NCBI GenBank assembly: GCA_963732855.1
Contig: CAVTBB010000003.1
Location: 736,300-800,299, forward strand
From: DASXVU01 sp963732855
GTDB taxonomy: Archaea; Thermoplasmatota; Thermoplasmata; Methanomassiliicoccales; UBA472
Direction of reading: 5' to 3'
Length of the DNA stretch: 64,000 nucleotides
Below, one piece after another: positions 1 through 9,112 of this stretch. The notes below the pieces were generated by a model. The model did not search any database and was not told where the DNA came from. It saw only the letters and a list, made by a program, of their open reading frames with translations. Positions within the stretch are counted from its first letter, which is position 1; each line of letters starts with the position of its first letter. The position numbers and the translations under genes were made by a program.

Positions 1-861
1 GTAAAGAACGACCTCATGGAATATCTTGTAGGCGACGTAGGCAATCAGCAAAATGATCATCAGACTGTAGATCGTCTCGATCATCTTCACGTAATCTCTT
101 GGCAGGTTCAAGATTTCCAAGGAGTTGACCACGAATCCATATGTTACGATGAATATGAAAATCGGGTATCTCATGATATCGAGCAAGATGTCGTCCAGAT
201 TGGTCTCGGTCTTCCTGGTAGCAAAGTGGAGCAGCGGTTCCACAACGAACATAACGATCAATGCGATGGCGACCCATCCCAATACGGTAACGGCGAAGGC
301 ACCATAGTTACCTTCGAACGGTGAGGGCAGGTTGTTGTGCCACACGCCGAATATCTTGTTCTCGCCCGCCTGAACTCCATAGGCGGAGTCGATGTGTATC
401 GAGACCTGCTTGGTAACCGTGATAGTTTGTGTCGGGTCATTCATCTGGGTGAATGTGAAAATAACCGGGAAGGCGACATCCATCGAGGCCAGGTCCGGAT
501 CTGGGATGATCGTGAGGATGACAGTGTTCGAATCGCCCGCATTGATCGCTGTGAAGTTCTGTTCGAACACGGGTTTGAGATTCTCGGTGTTCAGGCCAGT
601 GACGTTTACTTTTAACAGGAAGGGCGAGCTGTCGTTGTTGAAGACGACCCATTCGAACTTGGCCTCCCCTGCGGCGACTATGCTACGGGTATAGTTCTCA
701 TTGTCCACATCAAAAACGTTGACACCGCTGGCCTGTACGGTCGGGGAGACCGCGGTCATTACAACCAATATGATGAAAGGCAAGACCATGAGCCATGCCA
801 TTTTCTTGCCCCTGTCCATTGACGACGCCATTTTCCAGACACCCTGAACCAAATGAAACAT
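1..861 (-). CDS. MscS-like mechanosensitive channel family membrane protein (3' end cut by window)
   Basis: Reading from 861 down to base 1 gives 287 residues without a stop, so the gene runs off the window. A signal sequence (about residues 12-35) is followed by an extracellular beta-rich domain of about 150 residues. A transmembrane helix near residue 205 follows, then a charged linker (TRKTETNLDDILLD) and two more hydrophobic helices. The pattern of a linker followed by DDILLDIMRYPIFIF is typical of the membrane part of MscS-like channels; the pore helix and beta domain lie outside the window. The extracellular domain in front of the channel is unusual for small MscS. I chose the ATG at 861 because a TATA-like TTTAATATT lies about 25 bases upstream; an in-frame ATG at 831 is the alternative. 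The family call is moderate because the diagnostic pore is not visible. Confidence 0.6.
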   Translation of the reverse strand, partial: MFHLVQGVWKMASSMDRGKKMAWLMVLPFIILVVMTAVSPTVQASGVNVFDVDNENYTRSIVAAGEAKFEWVVFNNDSSPFLLKVNVTGLNTENLKPVFEQNFTAINAGDSNTVILTIIPDPDLASMDVAFPVIFTFTQMNDPTQTITVTKQVSIHIDSAYGVQAGENKIFGVWHNNLPSPFEGNYGAFAVTVLGWVAIALIVMFVVEPLLHFATRKTETNLDDILLDIMRYPIFIFIVTYGFVVNSLEILNLPRDYVKMIETIYSLMIILLIAYVAYKIFHEVVLY

Positions 862-972
862 AGACGCATCGTTTTACAATATTAAAAGCTTCAGACTGCC
901 ATCACAGGTATATTTTCTTCGGACGATATTGTGACAACAAAGGTATATAACCGATAATTCTTGGCAGGGTGC

Positions 973-1857
973 ATGGATTGGCTCCCTCTTGTCAGGCTTG
1001 GCATAGCATTGACTATTGCATGCTTCGCCTCGATATCCGATTGGAAGAAGAGGGAGGTCTCGGATACCCATTGGATAGTGATGGGCGTTGCCGGCCTGGC
1101 ATTATTGGCCATCCAGATAGTGCAGGACAATGTGGACCTGACCTATCTACTGTTCCTGCTGCCGATGGCCTGGTTCTTCTTCGATATGCTGGTAGAGAGG
1201 AGGGGCATGTTCGAGGACGGTATCAACCCATTGCCGATAGGGCTCTACCTGGGGAGCTTCGCCATAATGTCCCTCCTGATCTCGCAATTCTGGAGCGATG
1301 CCTACCTTTGGCAGTTACTGGTAATACCCATCCTGTTCGTGCTCATCTTCTTCCTGTATCAATTCAATGTCATCAAAGGGGGAGCGGACGCAAAAGCGTT
1401 GATGGCCATAGCTCTGCTCATGCCCCGCTATCCGATGATCGGTCCGTTCCCGTTGGTCCATGTGACCGTCGATGCCACCCAGTACATCATGCCATTTGCG
1501 ATACTGGTGCTGTTCAACGCCGCCCTGCTGACCTTGGTGGTACCATTGATCATGTTTTTCTACAACCTGTACAAACGGGATGTGAAGATTCCAGCCATGC
1601 TTTTTGGCTACATGATGGAGCTGCCCGATGTCAGAACCAAGTTCGTCTGGCCTATGGAGTACATCAAGGATGGCAAAATTAGGATATCCGCCTTCGTAAG
1701 ACCTGACGATTCGATCGAAGAACAGATAGATCAACTGGAGGCAGCGGGAAAAACCAGGCTATGGGTGACGCCAAAGATACCGTTCCTGATCCCAATAACG
1801 GCATCGATAATCTTCTCGAGTATAGTGGGTAACATCATCTTCTTTCTCTTCCAGTAG
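973..1857 (+). CDS. Archaeal prepilin/preflagellin peptidase, A24 family
   Basis: This is a polytopic membrane aspartyl protease of the FlaK/PibD/TadV type, which cleaves class III signal peptides of archaellins and pilins at the cytoplasmic membrane face. The first aspartate lies in SISDWKKREVSD after helix 1, and the second in KGGADAKAL, a GGAD version of the family GxGD motif. About six hydrophobic helices are visible, with a cytosolic insert near residues 200-260 and a last helix at the C-terminus. The ATG at 973 is preferred over the in-frame TTG at 961 because the TATA-like GGTATATAACC sits about 27 bases before it, giving a leaderless mRNA. No pilin or archaellin gene is next to it. 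The 3' end overlaps the convergent endonuclease III-like gene by 23 bases. Confidence 0.85.
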   Translation: MDWLPLVRLGIALTIACFASISDWKKREVSDTHWIVMGVAGLALLAIQIVQDNVDLTYLLFLLPMAWFFFDMLVERRGMFEDGINPLPIGLYLGSFAIMSLLISQFWSDAYLWQLLVIPILFVLIFFLYQFNVIKGGADAKALMAIALLMPRYPMIGPFPLVHVTVDATQYIMPFAILVLFNAALLTLVVPLIMFFYNLYKRDVKIPAMLFGYMMELPDVRTKFVWPMEYIKDGKIRISAFVRPDDSIEEQIDQLEAAGKTRLWVTPKIPFLIPITASIIFSSIVGNIIFFLFQ

Positions 1858-2491
1858 GATACTCACACTCCGATCTCAGGGGACAGCGTTCGCAGCATGG
1901 TATCGAACGGCACGCGTCCTTTGAGAGCTGTACCATTAGGGCGTAAATGTCCCGAAAGGACTCCGGGCCTCCCTTAAGATTCGCTTCGACGAAGGTTTGG
2001 ATCTCATCATAATCGTCTGATCGGAACACTCCCGTCCTGCCCAATATCCTTGCTGAATACGCTGCGGCCACGAACTTCGCTCTCCCGGCTCCAAAGACCA
2101 GGATCGAATCGGCCGTTTCCTTGCCAATTCCTTCCAGGGAAAGAAGTTCATCCCTTACTTCATCGGTCGGCCCACCCAATAATGTCATCGGATCCGAACC
2201 GTGCCGTTCCCTGAGGTGCTCTGCCATTCGTTTGACCCGCTTGGCCTTTTGCCTGTAGAACCCCGCTGGCCTGATGATAGTTTCAAGCTGTGGGAGGCTG
2301 CATATCGCCATCTGATCAACCTCCAGCAGCCCTTCCGACCTGAGTCGGCCCAGGACCTTAGTCACACTCTCCCAGTTGGTCTGCTGCGTCAGGACCGCGC
2401 CCACCATGACCTCGAAGGTCGACCTCGAAGGCCACCAGTCATGCACATCATATGCCTCACCAAGCAGTTCCCGGAGTCTATCAAGGTCCAT
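1835..2491 (-). CDS. Endonuclease III-like HhH-GPD protein lacking the catalytic Asp
   Basis: The protein has 218 residues and the fold signature of endonuclease III-type DNA glycosylases: TQQTNW near residue 36, a helix-hairpin-helix GIGKETAD (121-128), and a C-terminal [4Fe-4S] site with Cys194, Cys200, Cys203 and Cys209 in the usual spacing. In this subfamily the segment after the hairpin normally reads FVVDAYTRRI, where the Asp is essential for base excision. Here residues 140-149 read FVAAAYSARI, so the Asp position (143) is Ala. The Lys used by bifunctional enzymes is Glu125, as is common in the GIGPETAD subgroup. The frame is intact, so this may be an inactive DNA-binding paralog or an enzyme with altered chemistry. 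It lies 28 bases downstream of the AmrS gene on the same strand. Confidence 0.8.
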   Translation of the reverse strand: MDLDRLRELLGEAYDVHDWWPSRSTFEVMVGAVLTQQTNWESVTKVLGRLRSEGLLEVDQMAICSLPQLETIIRPAGFYRQKAKRVKRMAEHLRERHGSDPMTLLGGPTDEVRDELLSLEGIGKETADSILVFGAGRAKFVAAAYSARILGRTGVFRSDDYDEIQTFVEANLKGGPESFRDIYALMVQLSKDACRSIPCCERCPLRSECEYPTGRERR

Positions 2492-2519
2492 AGGGCGTCA
2501 AGATATCGACGTGCCTCCA

Positions 2520-3521
2520 CTAGATAATCATGTTCAGAGGTTCACCGCATTTGCTGCAATTGCCATCCTTGGTCATCGCCACGGTCTCTGAGTAGAACCC
2601 GAGGCGCCTTATCGCCAGCGATCCGCATTTCGGGCACTTCGTGTTCTCCCCGTCAGCGGTCGCGATATTGCCCAGGTAAACGAAGCCTAGACCGGCATCG
2701 TCCGCAGCGTTCTTGGCCATCTCCATGGTCATAATGGGGGTGGAGGGGGTATCGCTCATCTTATAATCCGGATGGAAACGGGAGAAGTGCACTGGCATAC
2801 GGACGTCGATACTTGCCACCCAGCGACAGAATTCGTCTATCTCCTCCCTCGAGTCATTGCGTCCGGTGATGATCAGGTAGGTAAGCTCCACGTGGATACC
2901 GAGATCATGGGCGCGTTCCACCGTGTCCAGGACTGGCTGGAGGCGGGCTTTGCATATCTTGCGGTAGAACTCGTCCCGGAATCCTTTCACGTCAATGTTC
3001 GCGGCGTCGATGCATTCAGAGAGTTTGCTGAGCGGCTCCTCATTGATGAATCCGTTGGTCACGAAAACAGTGAAAAGCCCCTTGGATTTGCAGGCTATCG
3101 ACGCGTCGTAGACGAACTCATGCCACATGGTCGGCTCGTTGTAAGTCCAAGCCACTCCCTTGCAGTTGGATTTCCGGCACAGTTCAACCACATCCTCCGG
3201 CGTGAGCTCGCGCAGGTTAAAGTCCGTGATCTTGGCCTGGGAGATCGAATAGTTCTGACAATGGAGACAACCCATGTTGCATCCGACGCTGCCGAACGAG
3301 AGCACATCCTTTCCCGGATGGAAATGGAAGAGCGGCTTCTTCTCGATCGGGTCAACGTTCATCGAGGATGCCCTGCCATAGGTGAGCGCAAAGAGCTCTC
3401 CCTCCATGTTCTTCCTTACTCCGCAGATGCCGGTGTTGCCTTCTGTTATGCGGCATTCGTGCGGGCACAGATGGCACGCCACTCTCCCTTCTACAGTATC
3501 CCAGAACCTGGCCTTCATCAT
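2520..3521 (-). CDS. amrS: AmrS, radical SAM enzyme of the AMMECR1/MEMO system
   Basis: This 333-residue radical SAM protein has the N-terminal C-x2-C-x3-C of the family (VACHLCPHEC), the core CNMGCLHC motif that binds the [4Fe-4S]/SAM cluster, and the GSVGCN and WTYNEPT segments characteristic of the AmrS/PflA-like group. The C-terminus carries a zinc ribbon, CPKCG and CSKCG. AmrS is annotated with AMMECR1 and MEMO partners (AmrA, AmrB) in many archaea, but neither partner is visible here and its substrate is not established. The start ATGATG lies one base beyond the thiL stop, so the two genes are an operon transcribed thiL-amrS. An alternative start is the second ATG. Confidence 0.88.
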   Translation of the reverse strand: MMKARFWDTVEGRVACHLCPHECRITEGNTGICGVRKNMEGELFALTYGRASSMNVDPIEKKPLFHFHPGKDVLSFGSVGCNMGCLHCQNYSISQAKITDFNLRELTPEDVVELCRKSNCKGVAWTYNEPTMWHEFVYDASIACKSKGLFTVFVTNGFINEEPLSKLSECIDAANIDVKGFRDEFYRKICKARLQPVLDTVERAHDLGIHVELTYLIITGRNDSREEIDEFCRWVASIDVRMPVHFSRFHPDYKMSDTPSTPIMTMEMAKNAADDAGLGFVYLGNIATADGENTKCPKCGSLAIRRLGFYSETVAMTKDGNCSKCGEPLNMII

Positions 3522-3522
3522 A

Positions 3523-4485
3523 TCATCCCTTGAAGTGTTCGAACCCCTTCTTTTCCAATGGAAGCAATTGTCCGCTCCTGCGCACCACGTTGGAACCTTT
3601 TTCCCTGACCTCTCCGATCACTGTGAAGTCCTTGCCCAGCATCTGGTGCAATTCCTCGACGTTCTCCCGTTTAACCGTGAACAATAGCTGGTAGTCGCCC
3701 CCCGAATACAACACCATGTCTTCCACCTGCAATAATTTCAGCTCGGCGATCTCGAAAACGTCATTGGGTATGGGGATGGAATCCCAGTTGAGCAGGAAGT
3801 TGACCTCGCTGGCCTTGGAGAGTTCATGGATGGATGAGGCCAGACCATCCGATGTGTCCATGCATGATGTGACGAAACCAGAGGCCGACAACAAAGCCGC
3901 CTCCTTGACCCGCGGGATAGGCTCCATCAATGCCTTCCTGGCACGAGGGTGTTTTATGTCAAGCGATAGGTCCATGAAACCGGCCCCTGCCAAGCCAGCC
4001 GAACCGGTCATTGCCAATAGGTCACCCGGTTTTGCGCCAGAGCGCAGAAGGATGCCGTCCTTGCGAACCGTCCCTATGGCCGTGCCCGAGAGGGCCATTT
4101 CATAACACTCCTTGGTGTCTCCCCCGACATAATCGGCGGCGACCATCTCTGAGCATTCCTTGATGCCTCTGGCGACATCTTTGACGTAATCGATATCGGT
4201 CTCCTTCGGAAATCCCATAGAGACCACGAAGCATAACGGGTTGGCACCCATCGCGGCGATGTCACTGTAGTTGACAGCGGCTATCGTCCAGCCGACCTGT
4301 TTCGGGGTCATGACGTCGGGCACGTGGGTGTGCTTGGAGATCATGTCGGTCGTTATCACCAAATACCGATCGCCTAGATCGACCGCTGCCGCATCGTCGC
4401 CCGGACCTATTCCACCGCAGCTTCCCGCCAGTTTGATAAGGTCCTCAACGGCCGCCTTCTCTCCAATATCCATCAATCGGCTCAT
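3523..4485 (-). CDS. thiL: Thiamine-monophosphate kinase
   Basis: ThiL phosphorylates thiamine monophosphate to thiamine diphosphate with ATP. The 320-residue length is normal. Family motifs are present in order: GIGPGDDAAAV near residue 26 (metal and nucleotide binding), TTDMISKHTH, VNYSDIAAMGANP, GGDTKECYE, and MDTSDGLASSIHELS near residue 210. The C-terminal YSGGDYQLLFTV is the usual GxDYELLFT element. The gene is the first of a two-gene operon with amrS. A TATA-like CATTTTATCC lies about 30 bases upstream of the ATG, in the divergent region shared with larA. Confidence 0.92.
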   Translation of the reverse strand: MSRLMDIGEKAAVEDLIKLAGSCGGIGPGDDAAAVDLGDRYLVITTDMISKHTHVPDVMTPKQVGWTIAAVNYSDIAAMGANPLCFVVSMGFPKETDIDYVKDVARGIKECSEMVAADYVGGDTKECYEMALSGTAIGTVRKDGILLRSGAKPGDLLAMTGSAGLAGAGFMDLSLDIKHPRARKALMEPIPRVKEAALLSASGFVTSCMDTSDGLASSIHELSKASEVNFLLNWDSIPIPNDVFEIAELKLLQVEDMVLYSGGDYQLLFTVKRENVEELHQMLGKDFTVIGEVREKGSNVVRRSGQLLPLEKKGFEHFKG

Positions 4486-4588
4486 CGATATGTCACGGTA
4501 GGAGGGTGGATAAAATGATTGCCACGTTATCCTGACGGCAAATGTGGCAAGGTTTTAGAACCCGAGGGTCATTAGAGCCCAGGCGCAC

Positions 4589-5839
4589 ATGAAAATCGAT
4601 GTACCATATGGCAAGGATGGTCACCAACATCTGGACATCCCGGACGCCAACTACATAGGGACACTTAGGCCGAACGAGCTGCCGCATTCGGACGAGGATG
4701 AGGAGCTGGACCGGGCGCTTGACTCGCCAATTGAGGCTACGAGAATCGAGAATTTCTTGGAAGGCGGGAACAACATCGTTTTCATCGTAAATGACGGCAC
4801 CAGACCGACGCCGACCGCGGCGGTGCTGAAGCATCTCACCGATCACGTTGATTTGTCGAAGGTGCGCTTCCTGATCGCCACAGGGACACATCGCGCCCCC
4901 ACCGAGGATGAGAACCGAATGATCTTCGGTGAACTGTACGACCGGCTAAAGGCACAGGTCCACGCCCATGATTGCCGTGAGGACCTGATGGTGCACCTAG
5001 GCACCTCGAAGAACGGGACCGAGATGCATGTCAACGAGATGGCGGTGAATGCCGACCGTCTAGTGATCATCACGAGCGTGGAGCCGCATTACTTTGCTGG
5101 GTACACCGGCGGCAGGAAGTCCTTCCTTCCCGGAGTGGCGTCGTTTGAGACCATCGAGCAAAATCATCGGATGGCGATGAGGAAGGAATCGCAAGTACTG
5201 ATGCTGGATGGGAACCCAGTTCACGAGGACATGATGGATGCCATCGATGTGGTGGACAACAAGATGATATTCTCCATCCAGGTGGTCCTTGACCGGAACC
5301 AGCACATCTATAAGGTGGCGGCAGGTGATCTTCATGCCTCGTTCAGCAAGGCGGTGGACTGGGCCAACGAGGTGTTCTCCGTACCGATCAAGATGAAGGC
5401 AGATGTGGTGATTAGCATCGCCCACTACCCTATGGATATCGACCTTTACCAATCGCAGAAGGCGATAGATAATGCCAAGTGGGCGCTTAACCAGGACGGT
5501 ACGTTGATCCTGGTCTCGAAATGCCGCATGGGTGTTGGCGAAGGCACGTTCTGCAAGCAGATGTCTCTGTCCACGGACCCGCACAAGATATTGGCGAATT
5601 TGAATGTCGAGTACAAGTTGGGATACCACAAGGCGGCGAAAATGGCCGAGATCATGACGTGGGCCAAGATATTCGCTGTGACGGACCTGGACCCGGCGTT
5701 GATCACCCGGATAAACATTACTCCGTTCAACAGCGTGCAGTCAGCTGTGGACAAGGCCATGGAGCGCGATCCAGAAGCGAAGGTCATGGTCATCATGGAC
5801 GGCAGTGTCCTGGTCCCGAGGTTGGTGCAGAATGAGTGA
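4589..5839 (+). CDS. LarA-family nickel-dependent lactate racemase-like protein (DUF2088)
   Basis: LarA enzymes use a nickel-pincer nucleotide covalently bound to a Lys to racemise or epimerise alpha-hydroxy acids. The 416-residue protein keeps the key positions: Asp69 in VNDGTRP, His101 in TGTHRAP, His167 and Lys177 in the segment HYFAGYTGGRKSF (the Lys that binds the cofactor) and His194 in EQNHRM. The family is known to include racemases and epimerases of substrates other than lactate, so the substrate is open. The cofactor-making genes larB, larC and larE are not in the window. The stop overlaps the start of the following Fe-S protein by eight bases, so the three genes larA-FeS-folP form a coupled operon. 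A TATA-like GGTTTTAGAA sits about 33 bases upstream. Confidence 0.88.
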   Translation: MKIDVPYGKDGHQHLDIPDANYIGTLRPNELPHSDEDEELDRALDSPIEATRIENFLEGGNNIVFIVNDGTRPTPTAAVLKHLTDHVDLSKVRFLIATGTHRAPTEDENRMIFGELYDRLKAQVHAHDCREDLMVHLGTSKNGTEMHVNEMAVNADRLVIITSVEPHYFAGYTGGRKSFLPGVASFETIEQNHRMAMRKESQVLMLDGNPVHEDMMDAIDVVDNKMIFSIQVVLDRNQHIYKVAAGDLHASFSKAVDWANEVFSVPIKMKADVVISIAHYPMDIDLYQSQKAIDNAKWALNQDGTLILVSKCRMGVGEGTFCKQMSLSTDPHKILANLNVEYKLGYHKAAKMAEIMTWAKIFAVTDLDPALITRINITPFNSVQSAVDKAMERDPEAKVMVIMDGSVLVPRLVQNE

Positions 5840-6941
5840 TTACATCGAGGCAAAGAATCTAAGGGACGTCAAGAAGACGATGATGACCTGTACCTACTGT
5901 GGGTTCTGCAAATCGGTGTGCCCGGTCTTTGAAGGGATCGGTTGGGACCCGAGCGTGGCCCGGGGCAGGATGATACTATCGTACGGTCTGTTGCAGAAGG
6001 ACATACCAGCAGACGAATCAGTAGTGGAGAATCTATTCCAGTGCACCACCTGCAAGGATTGCGAGAGGCGGTGTCCGTCAAACATAGAAGTGGTCGAGGT
6101 GGTCGAGCGGGCGAGGAAGGACCTAGTCGCTGCCGGGAAGATGCTTCCGAGGCACCGTGTGGTGGTGGACAACATCCTCAAACACGGTAATCCCTACGGC
6201 GAGAAGGTCAGCGTGCCTAAGACCTTGGGCAGGGAGCCCAAGAGGTCAGAGCTAGGTTATTTCGTCGGATGCACGGCAGCCTATCGCAACAAGAGCACAT
6301 CCTCCTCCACATTGTCGATACTGGACAAGCTGGGTGAGGACTTCACGGTGATTGACGAGATATGCTGCGGAAGCGTCCTCCAGCGCATCGGTGTCGACGA
6401 CGTGACAGTGGATGGGATCATGGAGAAGAACGTGCAGGTAATGGCAGATCTTGGTCTGGACGAAGTGGTCCTATCATGTGCTGGGTGCTACCGCATGTTC
6501 AAGGAGGAGTACCCCAAACACGTCAAGGTGCCATTCAAGGTGAAGCACATCTCAGAGCACCTAGCTGAGCGGGACCTCAAGCTTCGGCCTTCGAAAGGAG
6601 TGATCACATACCATGACCCTTGCCATCTGGGCAGGCACAGCGGCGTCTACGAAGCACCCAGGGACGTCCTGCGCCAGATCCCCGGGACAGAACTGAGGGA
6701 AATGCCCCGGAACCGCTCGACGGCGCGTTGCTGCGGGGGCGGCGGTGGGGTGCGTTCAGCCTATCCGGAACTTTCATCGAAGATCGCCGCCAAGCGTGTG
6801 GACGAAGCCCAGTTCGCTGATATGCTGGTCACGTCCTGTCCGTTCTGCGTAAACAATCTCAATGTGGGCAAGCTGGATAACGGGTCGAAGGTGGAGATCA
6901 TCGACCTCGTGGAGCTCATAGACTCATTGCTGGAGGCATGA
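5832..6941 (+). CDS. Fe-S oxidoreductase with two ferredoxin motifs and two CCG domains (HdrD/GlcF-like)
   Basis: The protein has 369 residues. Two N-terminal [4Fe-4S] motifs (C20-x2-C-x2-C-x3-C in CTYCGFCKSVCP, and CTTCKDCERRCP near residue 75) are followed by two CCG domains: CCGSVL with CAGCYRMF, and CCGGGGGV with CPFCVNN. This is the architecture of HdrD, GlcF and LldE-type electron-transfer subunits. CCG domains can bind a special [4Fe-4S] cluster that handles disulfides. The start ATGAGTGA overlaps the larA stop, and the 3' end overlaps folP by ATGA. No FAD-linked partner subunit is adjacent. The coupling with LarA suggests oxidation of a hydroxy acid, but that is inference. Confidence 0.85.
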   Translation: MSDYIEAKNLRDVKKTMMTCTYCGFCKSVCPVFEGIGWDPSVARGRMILSYGLLQKDIPADESVVENLFQCTTCKDCERRCPSNIEVVEVVERARKDLVAAGKMLPRHRVVVDNILKHGNPYGEKVSVPKTLGREPKRSELGYFVGCTAAYRNKSTSSSTLSILDKLGEDFTVIDEICCGSVLQRIGVDDVTVDGIMEKNVQVMADLGLDEVVLSCAGCYRMFKEEYPKHVKVPFKVKHISEHLAERDLKLRPSKGVITYHDPCHLGRHSGVYEAPRDVLRQIPGTELREMPRNRSTARCCGGGGGVRSAYPELSSKIAAKRVDEAQFADMLVTSCPFCVNNLNVGKLDNGSKVEIIDLVELIDSLLEA

Positions 6942-8116
6942 ACATGGCCAGAGTACGAACCTATGCTACATACGACGAGGCGGTCTCAGAATGGAGGAGG
7001 AACGGGATTCCAGAGGAGTACATCGACCGGAAAAGACTATTCGGACGTACGATAGTGTTCCGGGACGATCTCGGTCTCGCTGACGCGGAGACTCTTGTGA
7101 GGTTGGTTCGCGCCGCCGGTGAGGACGCGTTCATCTGTCGAAAGGCAAAGGTCCCACGGGTCATGGTGAGCTGCAAGCCATCATTCTTTGATCAGGTCTC
7201 GGTGAACGAGGGAGAACTTGGTCAACTGGGCCGGCCAATGGCGGACGCGTTCCGCAACTTCAATTCCGACTACGTTCAGCCCCTCCGTTTGCGGAAAAGG
7301 GAACTGCGCTTCGACCGGACCCTGGTGATGGGTATATTGAACGTTACACCGGACTCATTCTCGGACGGAGGGTTGCACCGTTCGGTCGAAGAGACCATCG
7401 ACCACGGATTGGCAATGGCAGACCAAGGGGCCGATATTATTGATGTTGGCGGGGAATCGACCCGCCCCGGTGCGCTACCGGTGAGCATCGAGGAGGAGCT
7501 CACTCGGGTCATTCCGGTGATCCAGGGGTTGGCTCCTTCTGTCACGATACCCTTGTCGATCGATACCAGGCACGCAGAGGTGGCGCGCAGGGCCATGGAA
7601 CTGGGCGTCGAGATCGTGAACGACGTCTCTGGTCTCCGCGGTCCGGGGATGATCGATGCCCTGAAGGAGATGGGCGGTGCAGCTATAATCATGCACATGC
7701 GGGGCGAGCCTGACAAGATGCAGTCCAATACCGTCTACGATGACATAGTGGGGGACATAGGGGCGTTCCTCACTTCCAGGGTGGTTGAGGCGGCAAAGGC
7801 CGGGATAGACCCTTCCCGGATCGCGATCGACCCGGGAATCGGTTTCGGCAAGGATGTGAAGGGCAACCTGGATATCATTCGCCGACTGGGCGAGTTCTGC
7901 AGTTACGGCAGGCCTATCTTGGTCGGAGCATCACGTAAGGCTTTCATCGGGAAGATCGTCGGGGAAACGCCAAATGAGAGATTGACCGGCTCACTGGTCA
8001 CTGCCTCGGCGGCGATAATGAACGGGGCCAACATCATACGGGCACATGATATGGTGGAAACCGTAAAAATGGCACGGATGGTGGACGCGATCCGGTTACC
8101 CAACTACAAAGGCTAG
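6938..8116 (+). CDS. folP: Dihydropteroate synthase with a novel N-terminal extension
   Basis: The C-terminal 270 residues are a classic DHPS TIM barrel. VMGILNVTPDSFSDGG lies near residue 130, DVGGESTRPGA near 167, SIDTRHAEVA, NDVSG, IDPGIGFGKD and the closing GASRKAFIG. DHPS joins p-aminobenzoate to the pterin diphosphate in folate synthesis. The first 120 residues (RVRTYATYDEAVSEW..., a segment on NEGELGQLGRPMADAF) are not part of the barrel and I do not recognise them. The start overlaps the upstream Fe-S gene by ATGA, so translation is coupled; a second ATG two codons in is possible. A DHPS of this kind could serve folate or a modified pterin; the sequence does not decide. Confidence 0.9.
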   Translation: MNMARVRTYATYDEAVSEWRRNGIPEEYIDRKRLFGRTIVFRDDLGLADAETLVRLVRAAGEDAFICRKAKVPRVMVSCKPSFFDQVSVNEGELGQLGRPMADAFRNFNSDYVQPLRLRKRELRFDRTLVMGILNVTPDSFSDGGLHRSVEETIDHGLAMADQGADIIDVGGESTRPGALPVSIEEELTRVIPVIQGLAPSVTIPLSIDTRHAEVARRAMELGVEIVNDVSGLRGPGMIDALKEMGGAAIIMHMRGEPDKMQSNTVYDDIVGDIGAFLTSRVVEAAKAGIDPSRIAIDPGIGFGKDVKGNLDIIRRLGEFCSYGRPILVGASRKAFIGKIVGETPNERLTGSLVTASAAIMNGANIIRAHDMVETVKMARMVDAIRLPNYKG

Positions 8117-8117
8117 A

Positions 8118-8321
8118 TCATACGCCGAGAATGTAGACCACAAGGGATATCAAGACCACGATGGCGATGGCCGCGATATAAAAGTAGTTCATTTTCCGGG
8201 CTTCCTTCTTAACCTTGGACTGGTAATCTTCCTTGCACCTGTCCGAGCAGAACTCCTCCCCTACTGGGATCGGGTCTTCGCACATGATGCAGTGAGCGTG
8301 GTCAGGTAGGAGGTCTGTCAT
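8118..8321 (-). CDS. Small zinc-ribbon membrane protein (DUF2116-like)
   Basis: The 67-residue protein has an N-terminal C-x2-C...C-x3-C zinc ribbon (CIMCEDPIPVGEEFCSDRC), a basic segment KKEARKMN, and one C-terminal transmembrane helix (YFYIAAIAIVVLISLVVYI). This arrangement is common in archaeal DUF2116-like proteins of unknown function. It is convergent with folP, with only one base between the stops, and lies 29 bases downstream of the bioY end. Confidence 0.75.
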   Translation of the reverse strand: MTDLLPDHAHCIMCEDPIPVGEEFCSDRCKEDYQSKVKKEARKMNYFYIAAIAIVVLISLVVYILGV

Positions 8322-8350
8322 GATACATATCTCCCATACTTCCCATAGAC

Positions 8351-8990
8351 TTAATGCTTACTGGGGATGAGGACCGAGGCTACGGAGGATGCGACGACAA
8401 TCTTGAACGCGTCCACCAAAATGAAGGGTACGAATCCTAGCATGAAAGCGGTTAACAGGTCCTTATGTAACACCAGGCCGAGATGGAGCGAGCCTAAGGT
8501 TAGGATCATAGCGTCTGCAGCTAGCATAGCCAGGATGATTTGCCCATGGCTCAATCCTTTTCTGCGTTCAACGATCTCCCAGGAAGAACGAGGCGGCAAG
8601 GAAACCGAGCAGGTATCCACCAGTGATCCCAGCCAGAGCTGCAAATCCTATCATACCGGTGAACCAACCGAAGGTGCCTGCCATTCCGATGAACATGAGC
8701 TGGCTTATCACTCCGTAACGGCCGATCACGACCGCTGCCAGCAATACCACCAGTACTTGTCCCGTGAAAGGTACCGGGGTGAACGGCAATATAAACTTGA
8801 TCTGAGATGCCAACGCTGTCAAGGTCGCAAAGAAGAACGCAGCGCCCACCTTCTCCATCACGGTTGCTTCGCTGCGCCACCGATAGAGCGATCCGCCGAT
8901 GTGATCTCTGAATTGACCATAGGCAACTGCGCTGTTCATCAAGACTCTCGAATGAGGTGCAGCCTGATAAACGTTATCATGTAGCATCAT
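8351..8990 (-). CDS. bioY: BioY biotin transporter S component, interrupted by a +1 frameshift
   Basis: BioY is the substrate-binding membrane subunit of ECF biotin transporters. The 5' frame has the archaeal-type N-terminal segment (SLYRWRSEAT), then helices with FTPVPFTGQVLVVLLAAVVI, the family signature, and GITGGYLLGFLAASFF. That frame stops soon after GDR near 8568. The rest continues in another frame: IVERRKGLS, then ILTLGSLHLGLVL and the last helices ending VLIPSKH. Removing one G in CTGGGAGATC near 8578 restores a full-length protein of about 212 residues. Either the gene is broken or the base is a sequencing error; similar lesions in essential genes here favour error. No ECF ATPase or EcfT is adjacent. 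The start at 8990 is chosen for the conserved N-terminal segment. Confidence 0.85.
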
Positions 8991-9112
8991 CCAGCAGTCG
9001 CTTTTTTAGTCGTAAAGTAATGGATAATTCCTGCAAAGTTTTATAGCCGGTAAGCGGTTGAACGGCATAATCGGGGTCTCTGATCAAGGTTTTAGTTTAT
9101 TTTGGGGGTTAC

